Positions 1-5,370 of a stretch of 5,970 nt of DNA are shown in pieces. Made by a program: the position numbers and the translations under genes. The DNA comes from Desulfobacca acetoxidans (GTDB lineage Bacteria; Desulfobacterota; Desulfobaccia; Desulfobaccales; 0-14-0-80-60-11). Numbering within the stretch: the stretch's first letter is position 1; each line of letters begins with the position of its first letter. The stretch covers positions 1 through 5,970 of the forward strand of contig DYJG01000176.1 in NCBI GenBank assembly GCA_020723225.1. Direction: 5' to 3'. The notes below the pieces were generated by a model. It saw nothing but the letters and a program-made list of their open reading frames with translations. It had not been told where the DNA came from and searched no databases.

Positions 1-1
1 A

Positions 2-70
2 AAGATTTGGGAGAAACGCCGCAGGTTAATCCAGCGGCGGAAGGAATGCGTTTTGGGTGCCATGGTTTAA
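2..70 (+). CDS. Possible C-terminal tail of an upstream protein (partial)
   Basis: An open frame enters from the left edge and stops at TAA (68-70), giving 22 residues, KIWEKRRRLIQ followed by RRKECVLGAMV. The strongly basic, arginine-rich tail resembles the C-termini of some membrane-anchored proteins such as family 2 glycosyltransferases, but this is only a resemblance. Frame 1 is also open, to a TAG at 85-87, so the choice of frame is uncertain. The DNA just after it becomes AT-rich, as expected beyond a gene end. No function can be assigned from so short a piece. Confidence 0.25.
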   Translation, partial: KIWEKRRRLIQRRKECVLGAMV

Positions 71-184
71 GTTGCTCAAAGCATTAGATTGAATTTTGGA
101 TTATTTGATAAATTATCGCAGAATGTTTGGAAAAATGCCCTTGAGAAATGGTTTATGAAGGGAAGTTCGTGAAGAAAGTAATTC

Positions 185-224
185 GGCGTTTATCAGCGTT
201 TATCGGCGTTCATCGGTGGTTAAA
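185..224 (+). repeat. 10-bp tandem repeat, about 3.5 copies
   Basis: The units GGCGTTTATC (185-194), AGCGTTTATC (195-204) and GGCGTTCATC (205-214) follow head to tail. A decayed fourth unit, GGTGGTTAAA, occupies 215-224. Consensus is RGCGTTYATC. The 10-bp period matches one helical turn. Similar GCGTTCATC-type strings occur between genes in many unrelated bacterial genomes, so this is probably a dispersed intergenic repeat; that comparison is from memory. Confidence 0.75.
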
Positions 225-261
225 ATTTGGCCGATGGCAAAAATTGAGAGGTCTATTCTTT

Positions 262-279
262 TTCCCAAGCACTTGGGAA
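262..279. repeat. Perfect 8-bp-arm palindrome
   Basis: TTCCCAAG (262-269) and CTTGGGAA (272-279) are exact reverse complements separated by CA. As RNA it would fold into a 7-bp stem with a 4-base loop. A weaker stem, AGGC (290-293) with GCCT (302-305), follows. The TTCCCAAG/CTTGGGAA pair resembles REP-like palindromes common between bacterial genes. There is no U-tract after it, so a terminator for the upstream gene is less likely than a dispersed palindromic repeat. Confidence 0.6.
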
Positions 280-352
280 CAAAGACTTAAGGCAAAGCTC
301 CGCCTCGATCCTGCCACCCTTGTTAAAAATCCAGGCCTTCATGCAAGTTTTG

Positions 353-385
353 TGGTATGCTGATGAAAAATCAACGGAGTTGATC
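353..385 (+). promoter_or_regulatory. Putative promoter and leader of the toxin-antitoxin pair
   Basis: TGGTATGCT (353-361) fits an extended -10 element (TGn followed by TATGCT), with no clear -35. Downstream lie two small inverted repeats: TGAT (361-364) with ATCA (370-373), and ATCAA (370-374) with TTGAT (380-384). The second places the ribosome binding site CGGAG (375-379) in its loop. Either could be the operator for autoregulation that such pairs usually have, or an RNA stem at the start site. Arms are only 4-5 bp, so chance is possible. Confidence 0.35.
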
Positions 386-610
386 ATGCCGGGGCCAAGT
401 ACCCTGGGAGAAATTGAAAAAGAGATTGAAAAGGTCTTCCCCCAGGACCAACTGAAATTGCTGGAGAAACTCGCCCGTCGCTTGAAAAAATCCAGGATTG
501 CCGCGAAAAAAGAGCTGGACTGGCAGAGTCTTTACGGGCTTGGCAAAGGGCTGTGGAAGGGCAAGGACGCCCAGGAGTATGTAAACCAACTGAGAGAGGA
601 CCGGTTGTGA
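386..610 (+). CDS. Type II antitoxin, partner of a PIN-domain toxin
   Basis: This 74-residue protein should bind and neutralise the PIN toxin encoded immediately downstream. The ATG at 386 is chosen because CGGAG (375-379) sits 6 nt before it; the open frame extends upstream to a TTG at 320, but those 22 codons have no ribosome binding site and an unrelated composition. Residues 5-40 are charged and helical (EIEKEIEKVF, then LLEKLARRLKKS), a likely dimerisation or DNA-contact part. Residues 45-74, with LDWQSLYGLGKGLW and then DAQEYVNQLREDR, look like the toxin-binding tails of small VapB-type antitoxins as I remember them. Its TGA overlaps the toxin GTG by 4 nt, the usual translationally coupled arrangement. 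The antitoxin is intact although its toxin frame is interrupted. The exact family is not certain. Confidence 0.75.
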   Translation: MPGPSTLGEIEKEIEKVFPQDQLKLLEKLARRLKKSRIAAKKELDWQSLYGLGKGLWKGKDAQEYVNQLREDRL

Positions 611-1053
611 CCCTGGCAGACGAACTGGCCTGGGTCAACGGCATCGTCATAGACACCGCGCCCATTATCTATTACATCGAAGCCCACCCGTAGTTCGGAC
701 CGCTGGCCAAAGAAGTCATTAATGCCCTCCAATCGAACCGTCTTAGCGCCTATTCTTCCGTAATAACACTGGCCGAGGTTCTTCCCAAACCCATTGAAAG
801 AGGTGACGAAAAGCTCGCCGGGAAGTTTGCCGAATTTTTAAAGCGTGGCAGGAATCTCGTCCTGATCGAAATTTCTGAAGAGATAGCGGAAGCGGCCGGA
901 AGGTTGCGCGGCCGTTATCCCTTTCTGAAAACGGTTGATGCCATGCAGTTGGCCGCCGCGGTCAACCTCGGCGCGCAGGCATTTATCACCAACGACGTCA
1001 AACTTAAGGAATTTAAGGAGTTGAAGGTCCTAGTTCTAAAAGATTACTCCTGA
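607..1053 (+). pseudogene. PIN-domain (VapC-like) toxin interrupted by an in-frame TAG
   Basis: From a GTG at 607 the frame reads 148 codons to TGA (1051-1053), with a single internal TAG at codon 29 (691-693). Start choice is supported by AGAGGA (595-600) and the 4-nt GTGA overlap with the antitoxin. PIN domains are Mg-dependent ribonucleases with a cluster of acidic residues; here D16 (in IVIDTAPIIYYIE), E57 (in TLAEV), D111 (in KTVDAMQLA) and D130 (in ITNDVKL) are all present, the last two lying after the stop. No further frameshift or stop is seen, so the lesion looks recent, for example CAG to TAG in place of a glutamine. As read, only 28 residues are made, and no ATG occurs before codon 113, so reinitiation would not restore an enzyme. 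A sequencing error or amber suppression are the alternatives. Confidence 0.8.
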
Positions 1054-1092
1054 CCGCTGACCCCTTTAACCTGCTCACTGCTAACTGCTCAC
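1051..1092. repeat. Heptamer repeat array between convergent genes
   Basis: Forty-two bases divide into six consecutive 7-mers starting at 1051. The first two are TGACCGC and TGACCCC, the third is degenerate (TTTAACC), and the last three are TGCTCAC, TGCTAAC and TGCTCAC (1072-1092). The array supplies the stop codon of the toxin frame (1051-1053) and also that of the minus-strand gene (1089-1091). It resembles the short tandem heptamers known between genes in cyanobacteria and other bacteria. No terminator hairpin is visible here. Confidence 0.65.
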
Positions 1093-2003
1093 ATTACCTT
1101 GATCTTGGCTAAATCCATCTCCCCCCGTCCCGCCTCGAAGGCCTTGGTGATGTAGCCCAGGTCCCCGGGTTTTAATCCGAAAAGCGTGGTGCCGTAAGCA
1201 TCCACGGCCACGGGGTCGGCCCCGGCCAGCACCAGGTTCCGCACCTCCACGTCCTCAAGCTTGCCCCCGGAAGGGCCGTTTTTCAGCAGAATCCGGGTGG
1301 CGTCCAGGATGTGTAAATCCGGGCGCAGCAAGAGGTTCATGTCCGCGATGTTCTGGTGCAGCCCCACGTGGATGCGGCCCCGCCAGCCGCCGATGGCTCC
1401 CATCATGTTCTTCAGGGCCATGGTGAGGCGGGACTCGGAGTGGTGCTTGGCGATGGGAATATTGATGAAGCGGTCGGCCTCCAGGATGTCTTTATAAAAA
1501 TACCATTTCTTCAGGGCCTTGGCCCCTTCCACCTGCATTTCCACGAAACGGCGTTCGTCCACGAACTCCACCACCGCCCGGGGGTCCTTGAGGGCCTCCA
1601 CCGCGTCTTGAATGCCGCTGTTTTTATAGGCTTTGCGGGCGTCATGGCAGGTGTGGTCCAGGACCTTGACCTTCTTGGCCCCGGCGTCCAGGCAGAGTTC
1701 CACCACCTGGCGCACCACCAGGGGGTGGGCGTTGGCCGCCAGCTCCGGGGCCCGGTCCCAGGCCATGTTGGGCTTGACCACCACCGTTTCCCCGGCGTTG
1801 ACGAATTTCTTCATGCCCCCCAGGGCCTGGATGGCCTCACCGGTGATCTTGGCGTAATCGGTCCCCTGGACCTTGGCCAGAACGGGCGGGGCCTTGTCTT
1901 TGGGGGCCATGGCCCATACTTCCTGCGGCAAGATGAAATACCGCCCGGCCCCGGCCATCAATCCCAGGGCCGCCAGATGCTTAAAAAAATCCCGGCGGTG
2001 CAT
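1089..2003 (-). CDS. Tat-exported DUF362 domain protein
   Basis: This is a 304-residue protein of the DUF362 family (PF04015), whose biochemical role is poorly defined. The start ATG (2001-2003) follows GGAGGGG (2006-2012 on the minus strand); a start 19 codons earlier at 2060 is rejected because that extension is translated from a tandem DNA repeat. The N-terminus MHRRDFFKHLAALGLMAG is a twin-arginine signal (RRDFFK plus a hydrophobic stretch), with likely cleavage near residues 31-33. Family-like segments are VVVKPNMAW (74-82), HPLVVRQVVELCLDAGAKKV (93-112), INIPIAKHH (180-188), LTMALKNMMGAIG (193-205) and GADPVAVDAYG (261-271). Many DUF362 proteins carry a ferredoxin-like 4Fe-4S domain; this one has only two cysteines (C104 and C119), so it is the cluster-free type. 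Tat export implies that it folds in the cytoplasm and works in the periplasm. It stands alone, convergent to the toxin-antitoxin pair. Confidence 0.85.
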   Translation of the reverse strand: MHRRDFFKHLAALGLMAGAGRYFILPQEVWAMAPKDKAPPVLAKVQGTDYAKITGEAIQALGGMKKFVNAGETVVVKPNMAWDRAPELAANAHPLVVRQVVELCLDAGAKKVKVLDHTCHDARKAYKNSGIQDAVEALKDPRAVVEFVDERRFVEMQVEGAKALKKWYFYKDILEADRFINIPIAKHHSESRLTMALKNMMGAIGGWRGRIHVGLHQNIADMNLLLRPDLHILDATRILLKNGPSGGKLEDVEVRNLVLAGADPVAVDAYGTTLFGLKPGDLGYITKAFEAGRGEMDLAKIKVM

Positions 2004-2033
2004 AACCCCTCCAGTTCTGAAAAGATTTGCCTC

Positions 2034-2057
2034 ACGCAAAGACGCAAAGACGCAAAG
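2034..2057. repeat. 8-bp tandem repeat, three perfect copies
   Basis: ACGCAAAG occurs three times head to tail (2034-2041, 2042-2049, 2050-2057), followed by a scrambled remnant CAAGACGC. On the minus strand it reads CTTTGCGT and would lie in the leader of the DUF362 mRNA. GCAAAGACGC-type arrays are common dispersed intergenic repeats in many bacterial phyla and produce spurious peptides such as LCVFASLRE, which is why the longer DUF362 start is not used. Confidence 0.8.
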
Positions 2058-2071
2058 CAAGACGCAATATT

Positions 2072-2084
2072 GGTCAGTATGACC
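2072..2084. promoter_or_regulatory. Palindrome in the divergent region, possible third operator
   Basis: GGTCA (2072-2076) and TGACC (2080-2084) are exact reverse complements around GTA. The 8-mer TGACCGGA here (2080-2087) is repeated exactly at 2177-2184, inside the second operator of the TetR gene. GTCAGT also occurs at both sites (2073-2078 and 2167-2172). It lies about 70 bp upstream of the DUF362 start, so the same repressor might bind it and influence that gene. This link is inferred from the shared words only. Confidence 0.4.
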
Positions 2085-2131
2085 GGATATTACCTAGTCT
2101 AAACAGGGGCCTTGGGCTTTGCAAGTTTTTC

Positions 2132-2160
2132 TTGACATGGCCCGGGAATCCACTTATGAC
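2132..2160 (+). promoter_or_regulatory. Sigma70-type promoter of the efflux operon
   Basis: A perfect -35 TTGACA (2132-2137), a 17-bp spacer and TATGAC (2155-2160, 4 of 6 matches to TATAAT) make the best promoter in the window. The predicted transcript would begin near 2167, about 26 nt before the repressor start codon. The -10 element is overlapped by the first operator palindrome, which fits repression by blocking RNA polymerase. Confidence 0.65.
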
Positions 2161-2190
2161 TAAAAAGTCAGTTTACTGACCGGAAAGTCA
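2157..2190. promoter_or_regulatory. Double TetR-type operator
   Basis: Two palindromes of the form TGAC-N6-GTCA lie 20 bp apart: TGACTAAAAAGTCA (2157-2170) and TGACCGGAAAGTCA (2177-2190). Between and overlapping them, GTCAGT (2167-2172) and ACTGAC (2175-2180) form a third inverted repeat. TetR/AcrR regulators commonly bind such palindromes as dimers, and two sites two helical turns apart would allow a pair of dimers on one DNA face. The left site covers the -10 element; the right covers the weak ribosome binding site GGAAAG (2182-2187). The expected ligand of the site is the adjacent TetR protein, giving autoregulation. Confidence 0.7.
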
Positions 2191-2192
2191 TT

Positions 2193-2855
2193 ATGCCTTC
2201 TTCCCCGAAACCCACCAAGAAGGAAGTAGTCACCGCGTTCCGCACCCGGGAGATCCTGGCCGCGGCCCGTAACCTCATGGAGCAGCGCGGCCTGGAGGCC
2301 GTCACCATGGAGGAGATCGCCGCCGCCGCCGGGGTGGCCAAGGGCACTATCTACCTCTATTTTCCCAGCAAGGATGAGTTGATCCAGGCCATCATCACCC
2401 AGGTGGGGGAAGGTCTGCTCCAGAACATCGAGGCCGCCGTCCAGGCTCCCGGCTCCCCTGCGGAAAAGATTCAACGGGTGGCCACCCTGTTGCTGGAATG
2501 TCTCATCAAGGAAAGGGCGTTATATCCTATTTACGCCCGGGATTCACATCGGCTGGGGCAAGGCTCCCCCCAGGGATATTGGCGCCAGCTCCAGGAACGG
2601 GAAGATAAATTTTTCGAGCTGGTGACGCCGGTGTTTAGCCAGGGTATCGCCGCGGGGCAGTTTATCCCGGCCAACCCCCGTCTCCTCACTTTCATGCTCC
2701 GGGGCATGATTCGGGGCATGGGCTACTATCAGATGGTGGAAGCCCAGGAAGGGTCCGTCAAAGAGGCCCTGCCGGTATTTTTTACCTTGCTCTTTTCCGG
2801 CCTTACTCCAAGAATCCCTGCCGCAGAAGAGGTGGCCCCCAATGAGGTTACTTAA
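2193..2855 (+). CDS. TetR/AcrR-family transcriptional repressor
   Basis: This 220-residue regulator most likely represses the efflux operon it heads and lets go when a pump substrate binds. The N-terminal TetR helix-turn-helix spans about residues 15-64: ILAAARNLMEQRGLEAVTM leads into EEIAAAAGVAKGTIYLYFPS, with the family-typical GTIYLYFPSKDELI. The rest is the variable all-helical ligand and dimer domain, which gives no clue to the ligand. The length is normal for the family. The start at 2193 follows a weak GGAAAG and lies 3 bp after the right operator half, so repressor binding would also cover its own translation start region. It overlaps the next gene by 14 nt (2842-2855), suggesting one transcript and coupled translation. 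Control of this operon is inferred from position and from the operators. Confidence 0.93.
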   Translation: MPSSPKPTKKEVVTAFRTREILAAARNLMEQRGLEAVTMEEIAAAAGVAKGTIYLYFPSKDELIQAIITQVGEGLLQNIEAAVQAPGSPAEKIQRVATLLLECLIKERALYPIYARDSHRLGQGSPQGYWRQLQEREDKFFELVTPVFSQGIAAGQFIPANPRLLTFMLRGMIRGMGYYQMVEAQEGSVKEALPVFFTLLFSGLTPRIPAAEEVAPNEVT

Positions 2856-4212
2856 CCCGCGAGTTTGGTTGCTTTCCGGATTGCTGGTCTGGTTCCTGGC
2901 GGTACTCCCCGCCAAGGCCGCCGAGCCGCCCGGGGCCCTGACCCTGCAGGAAGCCCTGCGCCTGGCCTGGAAGGCCAATCCCAACATGCAGATCAGCCGC
3001 CTCCAGTCGCTCATCGCCGGCGAGGAAGTGGTGCGGGCCCGGTCCGGCTTCCTGCCTACTTTCAAGGGAGAAGTGAGCCAAACCATTAATGATAACGAAA
3101 TCCAGACGAAAATTCCGGCCGGAGCCTTACCCATACCGACGCAAGGGGGAATAATTACCTTTCCCACCACCAACCGCAACTACTGGTCCAGCAAGATGGT
3201 CCTGGAGCAGACCATCTTCGATTTCTGGGGCACTCCGTCCCGGTACCAGGCCGCGGTCCTGGGCAAATCGGCCAGCTTGCTAGACACCGCCAAGACCCGG
3301 GACGATCTCTTTCTCAACGTCGCCAGGGGTTTTTTCAGCACCCTGCGGGCCCAGAAGCTGGAGATCGTGGCCCAACAGGACGTCGTCAGTCTCAAGGCCC
3401 ACCTGAAGATCGCCCGGGACCAACACGAGTTCGGAGTGGTCACGTACAATGACGTCCTCCAGGCCGAGGTCTCCCTGGCGGACGCCGAGCAGCGCCTCAT
3501 CGTGGCCAAGACCGACGCCATCGACATCCGTTCGGCCCTCAACAAGGTCATGGCCCTGCCGGTTTCCACGCCCACCGTGTTAAAGGATGAAAAGCTGGAG
3601 GCCCGGCCCTGGGGCCTGGAAGAAGCCACCGATACCGCGGTGAAACAGCGCAGCGACCTCAAGGCTGCAAGCGAGCGCATCTCGCAACAGGAAAAAGTGG
3701 TGACCCAGACCAGGTCCAAGCATTTCCCCCGGTTTTACGCCCAGGCCGGTATGAATTGGCAGCAGAACGAATTCCTGCTTCACGACACCACGTGGTTCGG
3801 CATCTTCGGCATGCAATGGACCCTGTTCACCGGGCTGGACACCAAGGCCCAGGTGGCCCAGGCCAAACTCAGGGTGAACCAGCTTAAGGAGCAGCAACGG
3901 GACCTGGATGACCAGGTGCGCCTGGACGTGCAGAACGCCTATCTCCGGGTCAAGGAAACCGCGGACCGCATCCGGGCCACGGAGAAGGCCGTGACCCAGG
4001 GGGAGGAGAATCTGCGCCTCAACGAGGAGCGCTATAAGGAACAGGTGGGCACCGCCACCGACGTCATCGACGCCGAGACCCTGCTCACCCGGACCCGGGT
4101 CAACTACTGGACCGCCATCTACGACCACCAAATGGCCAAGGCCGAACTGCTCTGGGCCATGGGGGCCATCAACGATCTCCTTCCCCAGGAGAAACCAAAG
4201 CATGCTCCATAA
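2842..4212 (+). CDS. TolC-family outer-membrane efflux channel
   Basis: This 456-residue protein is the outer-membrane exit duct of the tripartite pump. Residues 1-26 form a Sec signal peptide (WLLSGLLVWFLAVLPAKA) with cleavage expected after AKA; there is no lipobox cysteine, so it is TolC-like rather than an OprM-type lipoprotein. The mature part begins with LTLQEALRLAWKANP (33-47), a typical start of the outer-membrane efflux protein domain (PF02321). The internal duplication of the family shows as two related helical segments, FGVVTYNDVLQAEVSLADAE (197-216) and VGTATDVIDAETLLTRTRVN (402-421). Long coiled-coil helices (150-235 and 335-440) would build the periplasmic tunnel. The ATG at 2842 follows AGAGGTGG (2828-2835 region) and lies inside the end of the repressor gene. 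The 3' end overlaps the adaptor gene by 11 nt. Confidence 0.93.
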   Translation: MRLLNPRVWLLSGLLVWFLAVLPAKAAEPPGALTLQEALRLAWKANPNMQISRLQSLIAGEEVVRARSGFLPTFKGEVSQTINDNEIQTKIPAGALPIPTQGGIITFPTTNRNYWSSKMVLEQTIFDFWGTPSRYQAAVLGKSASLLDTAKTRDDLFLNVARGFFSTLRAQKLEIVAQQDVVSLKAHLKIARDQHEFGVVTYNDVLQAEVSLADAEQRLIVAKTDAIDIRSALNKVMALPVSTPTVLKDEKLEARPWGLEEATDTAVKQRSDLKAASERISQQEKVVTQTRSKHFPRFYAQAGMNWQQNEFLLHDTTWFGIFGMQWTLFTGLDTKAQVAQAKLRVNQLKEQQRDLDDQVRLDVQNAYLRVKETADRIRATEKAVTQGEENLRLNEERYKEQVGTATDVIDAETLLTRTRVNYWTAIYDHQMAKAELLWAMGAINDLLPQEKPKHAP

Positions 4213-5248
4213 GACCTCCGTCCGCTTAGGCCTGGCGCTTCTGCTCCTGCTGATGATAGGTGCGGGTCTGGGCTACTGGTACTATATCCATATCTTCGTC
4301 GCCACTGACGACGCCTACGTCAGCGGCCACGTGGGGGTGGTCTCGCCCCGGGTGCCGGGGCGGGTGATGGAGGTCAAGGTGGAAAACAATCAACGGGTGG
4401 AGCCCGGCCAAATACTTCTGACCCTGGACCCCACGGATTACCGGGTGGCGGTGGACCAGGCCGCGGCAGGCCTGGCCCGCCTGCGCCAGGATCTGTCCCA
4501 GCGTTACGTCCGGGTTGCCGCCGTCCAGGCCAAGGTGGCCCAAACCGAGGCCAACTTCCGCCTGGCCGGCCTCGACCAGAAGCGCTTTGCCGGCCTCTAT
4601 GAGCGCCGCACGGTGGCCAAGCAGACCTTGGACAAGGTGAATACCAACTTTCAGGTGACCAAGGCGGAAGTGGACCAGGCCCGTCAGGAGCTGCGTGAGG
4701 CCCTGGCCGCCATCGGCGGCTCCACGGACATTCCCCTGGAGGACCAGCCCGCGGTCAAAGAGGCCAAGGCCCAACTGGAGCAAGCCCGCCTCAACCTGGA
4801 ATACACCAAGGTGCGGGCGAAAGGTTCGGGATTTATCACCCGCCGCCAGGTGCAGCCCGGCAACTATGTGCGGCCCGGGCAGCCCCTGATGACCCTGGTG
4901 CCGTTGGAGTACCGGGAACTCTGGATCGAAGGCAACTTCAAGGAGACCCAGCTGGCCCACGTCTATCTCGGCCAGGACGCGGAAGTCACCATCGACGCCT
5001 ACCCCGGCACGACTTTTAAAGGCAAGGTGGACTCCATCATGGCCGGGACCGGGGCCGCGTTTTCCCTGCTGCCGCCTGAGAACGCCACCGGCAACTGGGT
5101 GAAAGTGGTGCAGCGCATCCCCGTGAAGGTGGTCCTGTTGCCCCCGTACCCGGAGGATAAACCTTTGCGCCTGGGGATGTCGTCGTGGGTGAGCATTGAT
5201 ACCCGGAAGCGGACGGGCGCCCGTTTGCTGTCAGCGGGGCAGCAGTGA
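4202..5248 (+). CDS. emrA: EmrA/HlyD-type periplasmic adaptor of an MFS efflux pump
   Basis: This 348-residue membrane fusion protein bridges the inner-membrane transporter and the TolC channel. A single membrane anchor lies at about 8-29 after a short basic cytoplasmic tip. Next comes FVATDDAYVSGHVGVVSPRV (32-51), the signature of EmrA-type adaptors. The biotinyl-lipoyl-like half-motif is V54-P76 (MEVKVENNQRVEPGQILLTL), with its partner half after the hairpin at 205-235 (GNYVRPGQPLMTLVPL). A long coiled-coil hairpin occupies about 83-203. The C-terminal barrel includes GTGAAFSLLPPENATGNWVK (282-301) followed by VVQRIPVKV, highly typical of EmrA. AGGAG (4187-4191) precedes the ATG by 10 nt, and the gene overlaps tolC by 11 nt. 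The length is slightly short of E. coli EmrA (about 390 residues), chiefly at the N-terminus. Unlike its tight upstream junctions, 122 bp separate it from emrB. Confidence 0.93.
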   Translation: MLHKTSVRLGLALLLLLMIGAGLGYWYYIHIFVATDDAYVSGHVGVVSPRVPGRVMEVKVENNQRVEPGQILLTLDPTDYRVAVDQAAAGLARLRQDLSQRYVRVAAVQAKVAQTEANFRLAGLDQKRFAGLYERRTVAKQTLDKVNTNFQVTKAEVDQARQELREALAAIGGSTDIPLEDQPAVKEAKAQLEQARLNLEYTKVRAKGSGFITRRQVQPGNYVRPGQPLMTLVPLEYRELWIEGNFKETQLAHVYLGQDAEVTIDAYPGTTFKGKVDSIMAGTGAAFSLLPPENATGNWVKVVQRIPVKVVLLPPYPEDKPLRLGMSSWVSIDTRKRTGARLLSAGQQ

Positions 5249-5260
5249 GGTAGAGATTTG

Positions 5261-5357
5261 GGGGGAAAAGGGGAAGAGGGAAAAAGGGAAAAAGGTAAAG
5301 ACAAAGATAATGACTGGCCTTTCCTTTTCCCCTTTTTCCCTTTTAACCTTTTCCCCC
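5261..5357. repeat. Long purine/pyrimidine hairpin between emrA and emrB
   Basis: The left arm (5261-5300) is almost pure purine and the right arm (5319-5357) almost pure pyrimidine. They pair at about 36 positions around an 18-nt loop (5301-5318), with only single-base bulges, one G-U pair and two mismatched bases. Bases 5260-5295 are 36 purines in a row. The arms are built from GGGAAAAAG-like words, and similar strings are found as dispersed intergenic repeats in other genomes, so it may be a small palindromic repeat element. There is no clear U-run after the stem, so full termination is unlikely; partial attenuation or mRNA stabilisation of the upstream cistrons is possible. Confidence 0.8.
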
Positions 5358-5370
5358 TTTCACCTAAGCC

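Larger units (their letters stand above)
71..352. other. Non-coding interval carrying short repeats
   Basis: No convincing gene is seen here. An open frame at 148-363 exists, but part of it is made from the tandem and palindromic repeats listed separately, and it has no good ribosome binding site or recognisable protein features. Bases 71-150 are AT-rich; bases 181-310 hold repeat units. The interval ends at the putative promoter of the antitoxin gene. Confidence 0.6.

Noticed and set aside
185..224. CRISPR array
   Set aside because: The units are 10 bp and directly adjacent with no spacers.
148..363. 71-residue plus-strand open frame
   Set aside because: Part of it is translated from the 10-bp tandem repeat and the palindrome; there is no good ribosome binding site and no family-like sequence.
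320..385. TTG start 22 codons upstream of the antitoxin ATG
   Set aside because: The ATG at 386 has CGGAG at proper distance, while the TTG has none and the extension overlaps the putative promoter.
2004..2060. N-terminal extension of the DUF362 gene (start at 2060)
   Set aside because: The extra 19 residues derive from the ACGCAAAG repeat, and the Tat signal and ribosome binding site both point to the start at 2003.
1356..2102. 248-residue plus-strand open frame opposite the DUF362 gene
   Set aside because: It is a shadow frame rich in His, Gly and Pro caused by high-GC codon use on the other strand; the minus-strand frame matches a known family.
3580..4203. 207-residue minus-strand frame opposite tolC, and the similar 244-residue frame at 4226-4960 opposite emrA
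   Set aside because: Both are antisense shadows of clear efflux genes and are low-complexity Leu/Gly/His-rich with no recognisable domain.
5319..5361. Right arm of the hairpin as a factor-independent terminator
   Set aside because: The stem is strong but is not followed by a U-run, and emrB, needed for the pump, lies directly downstream.
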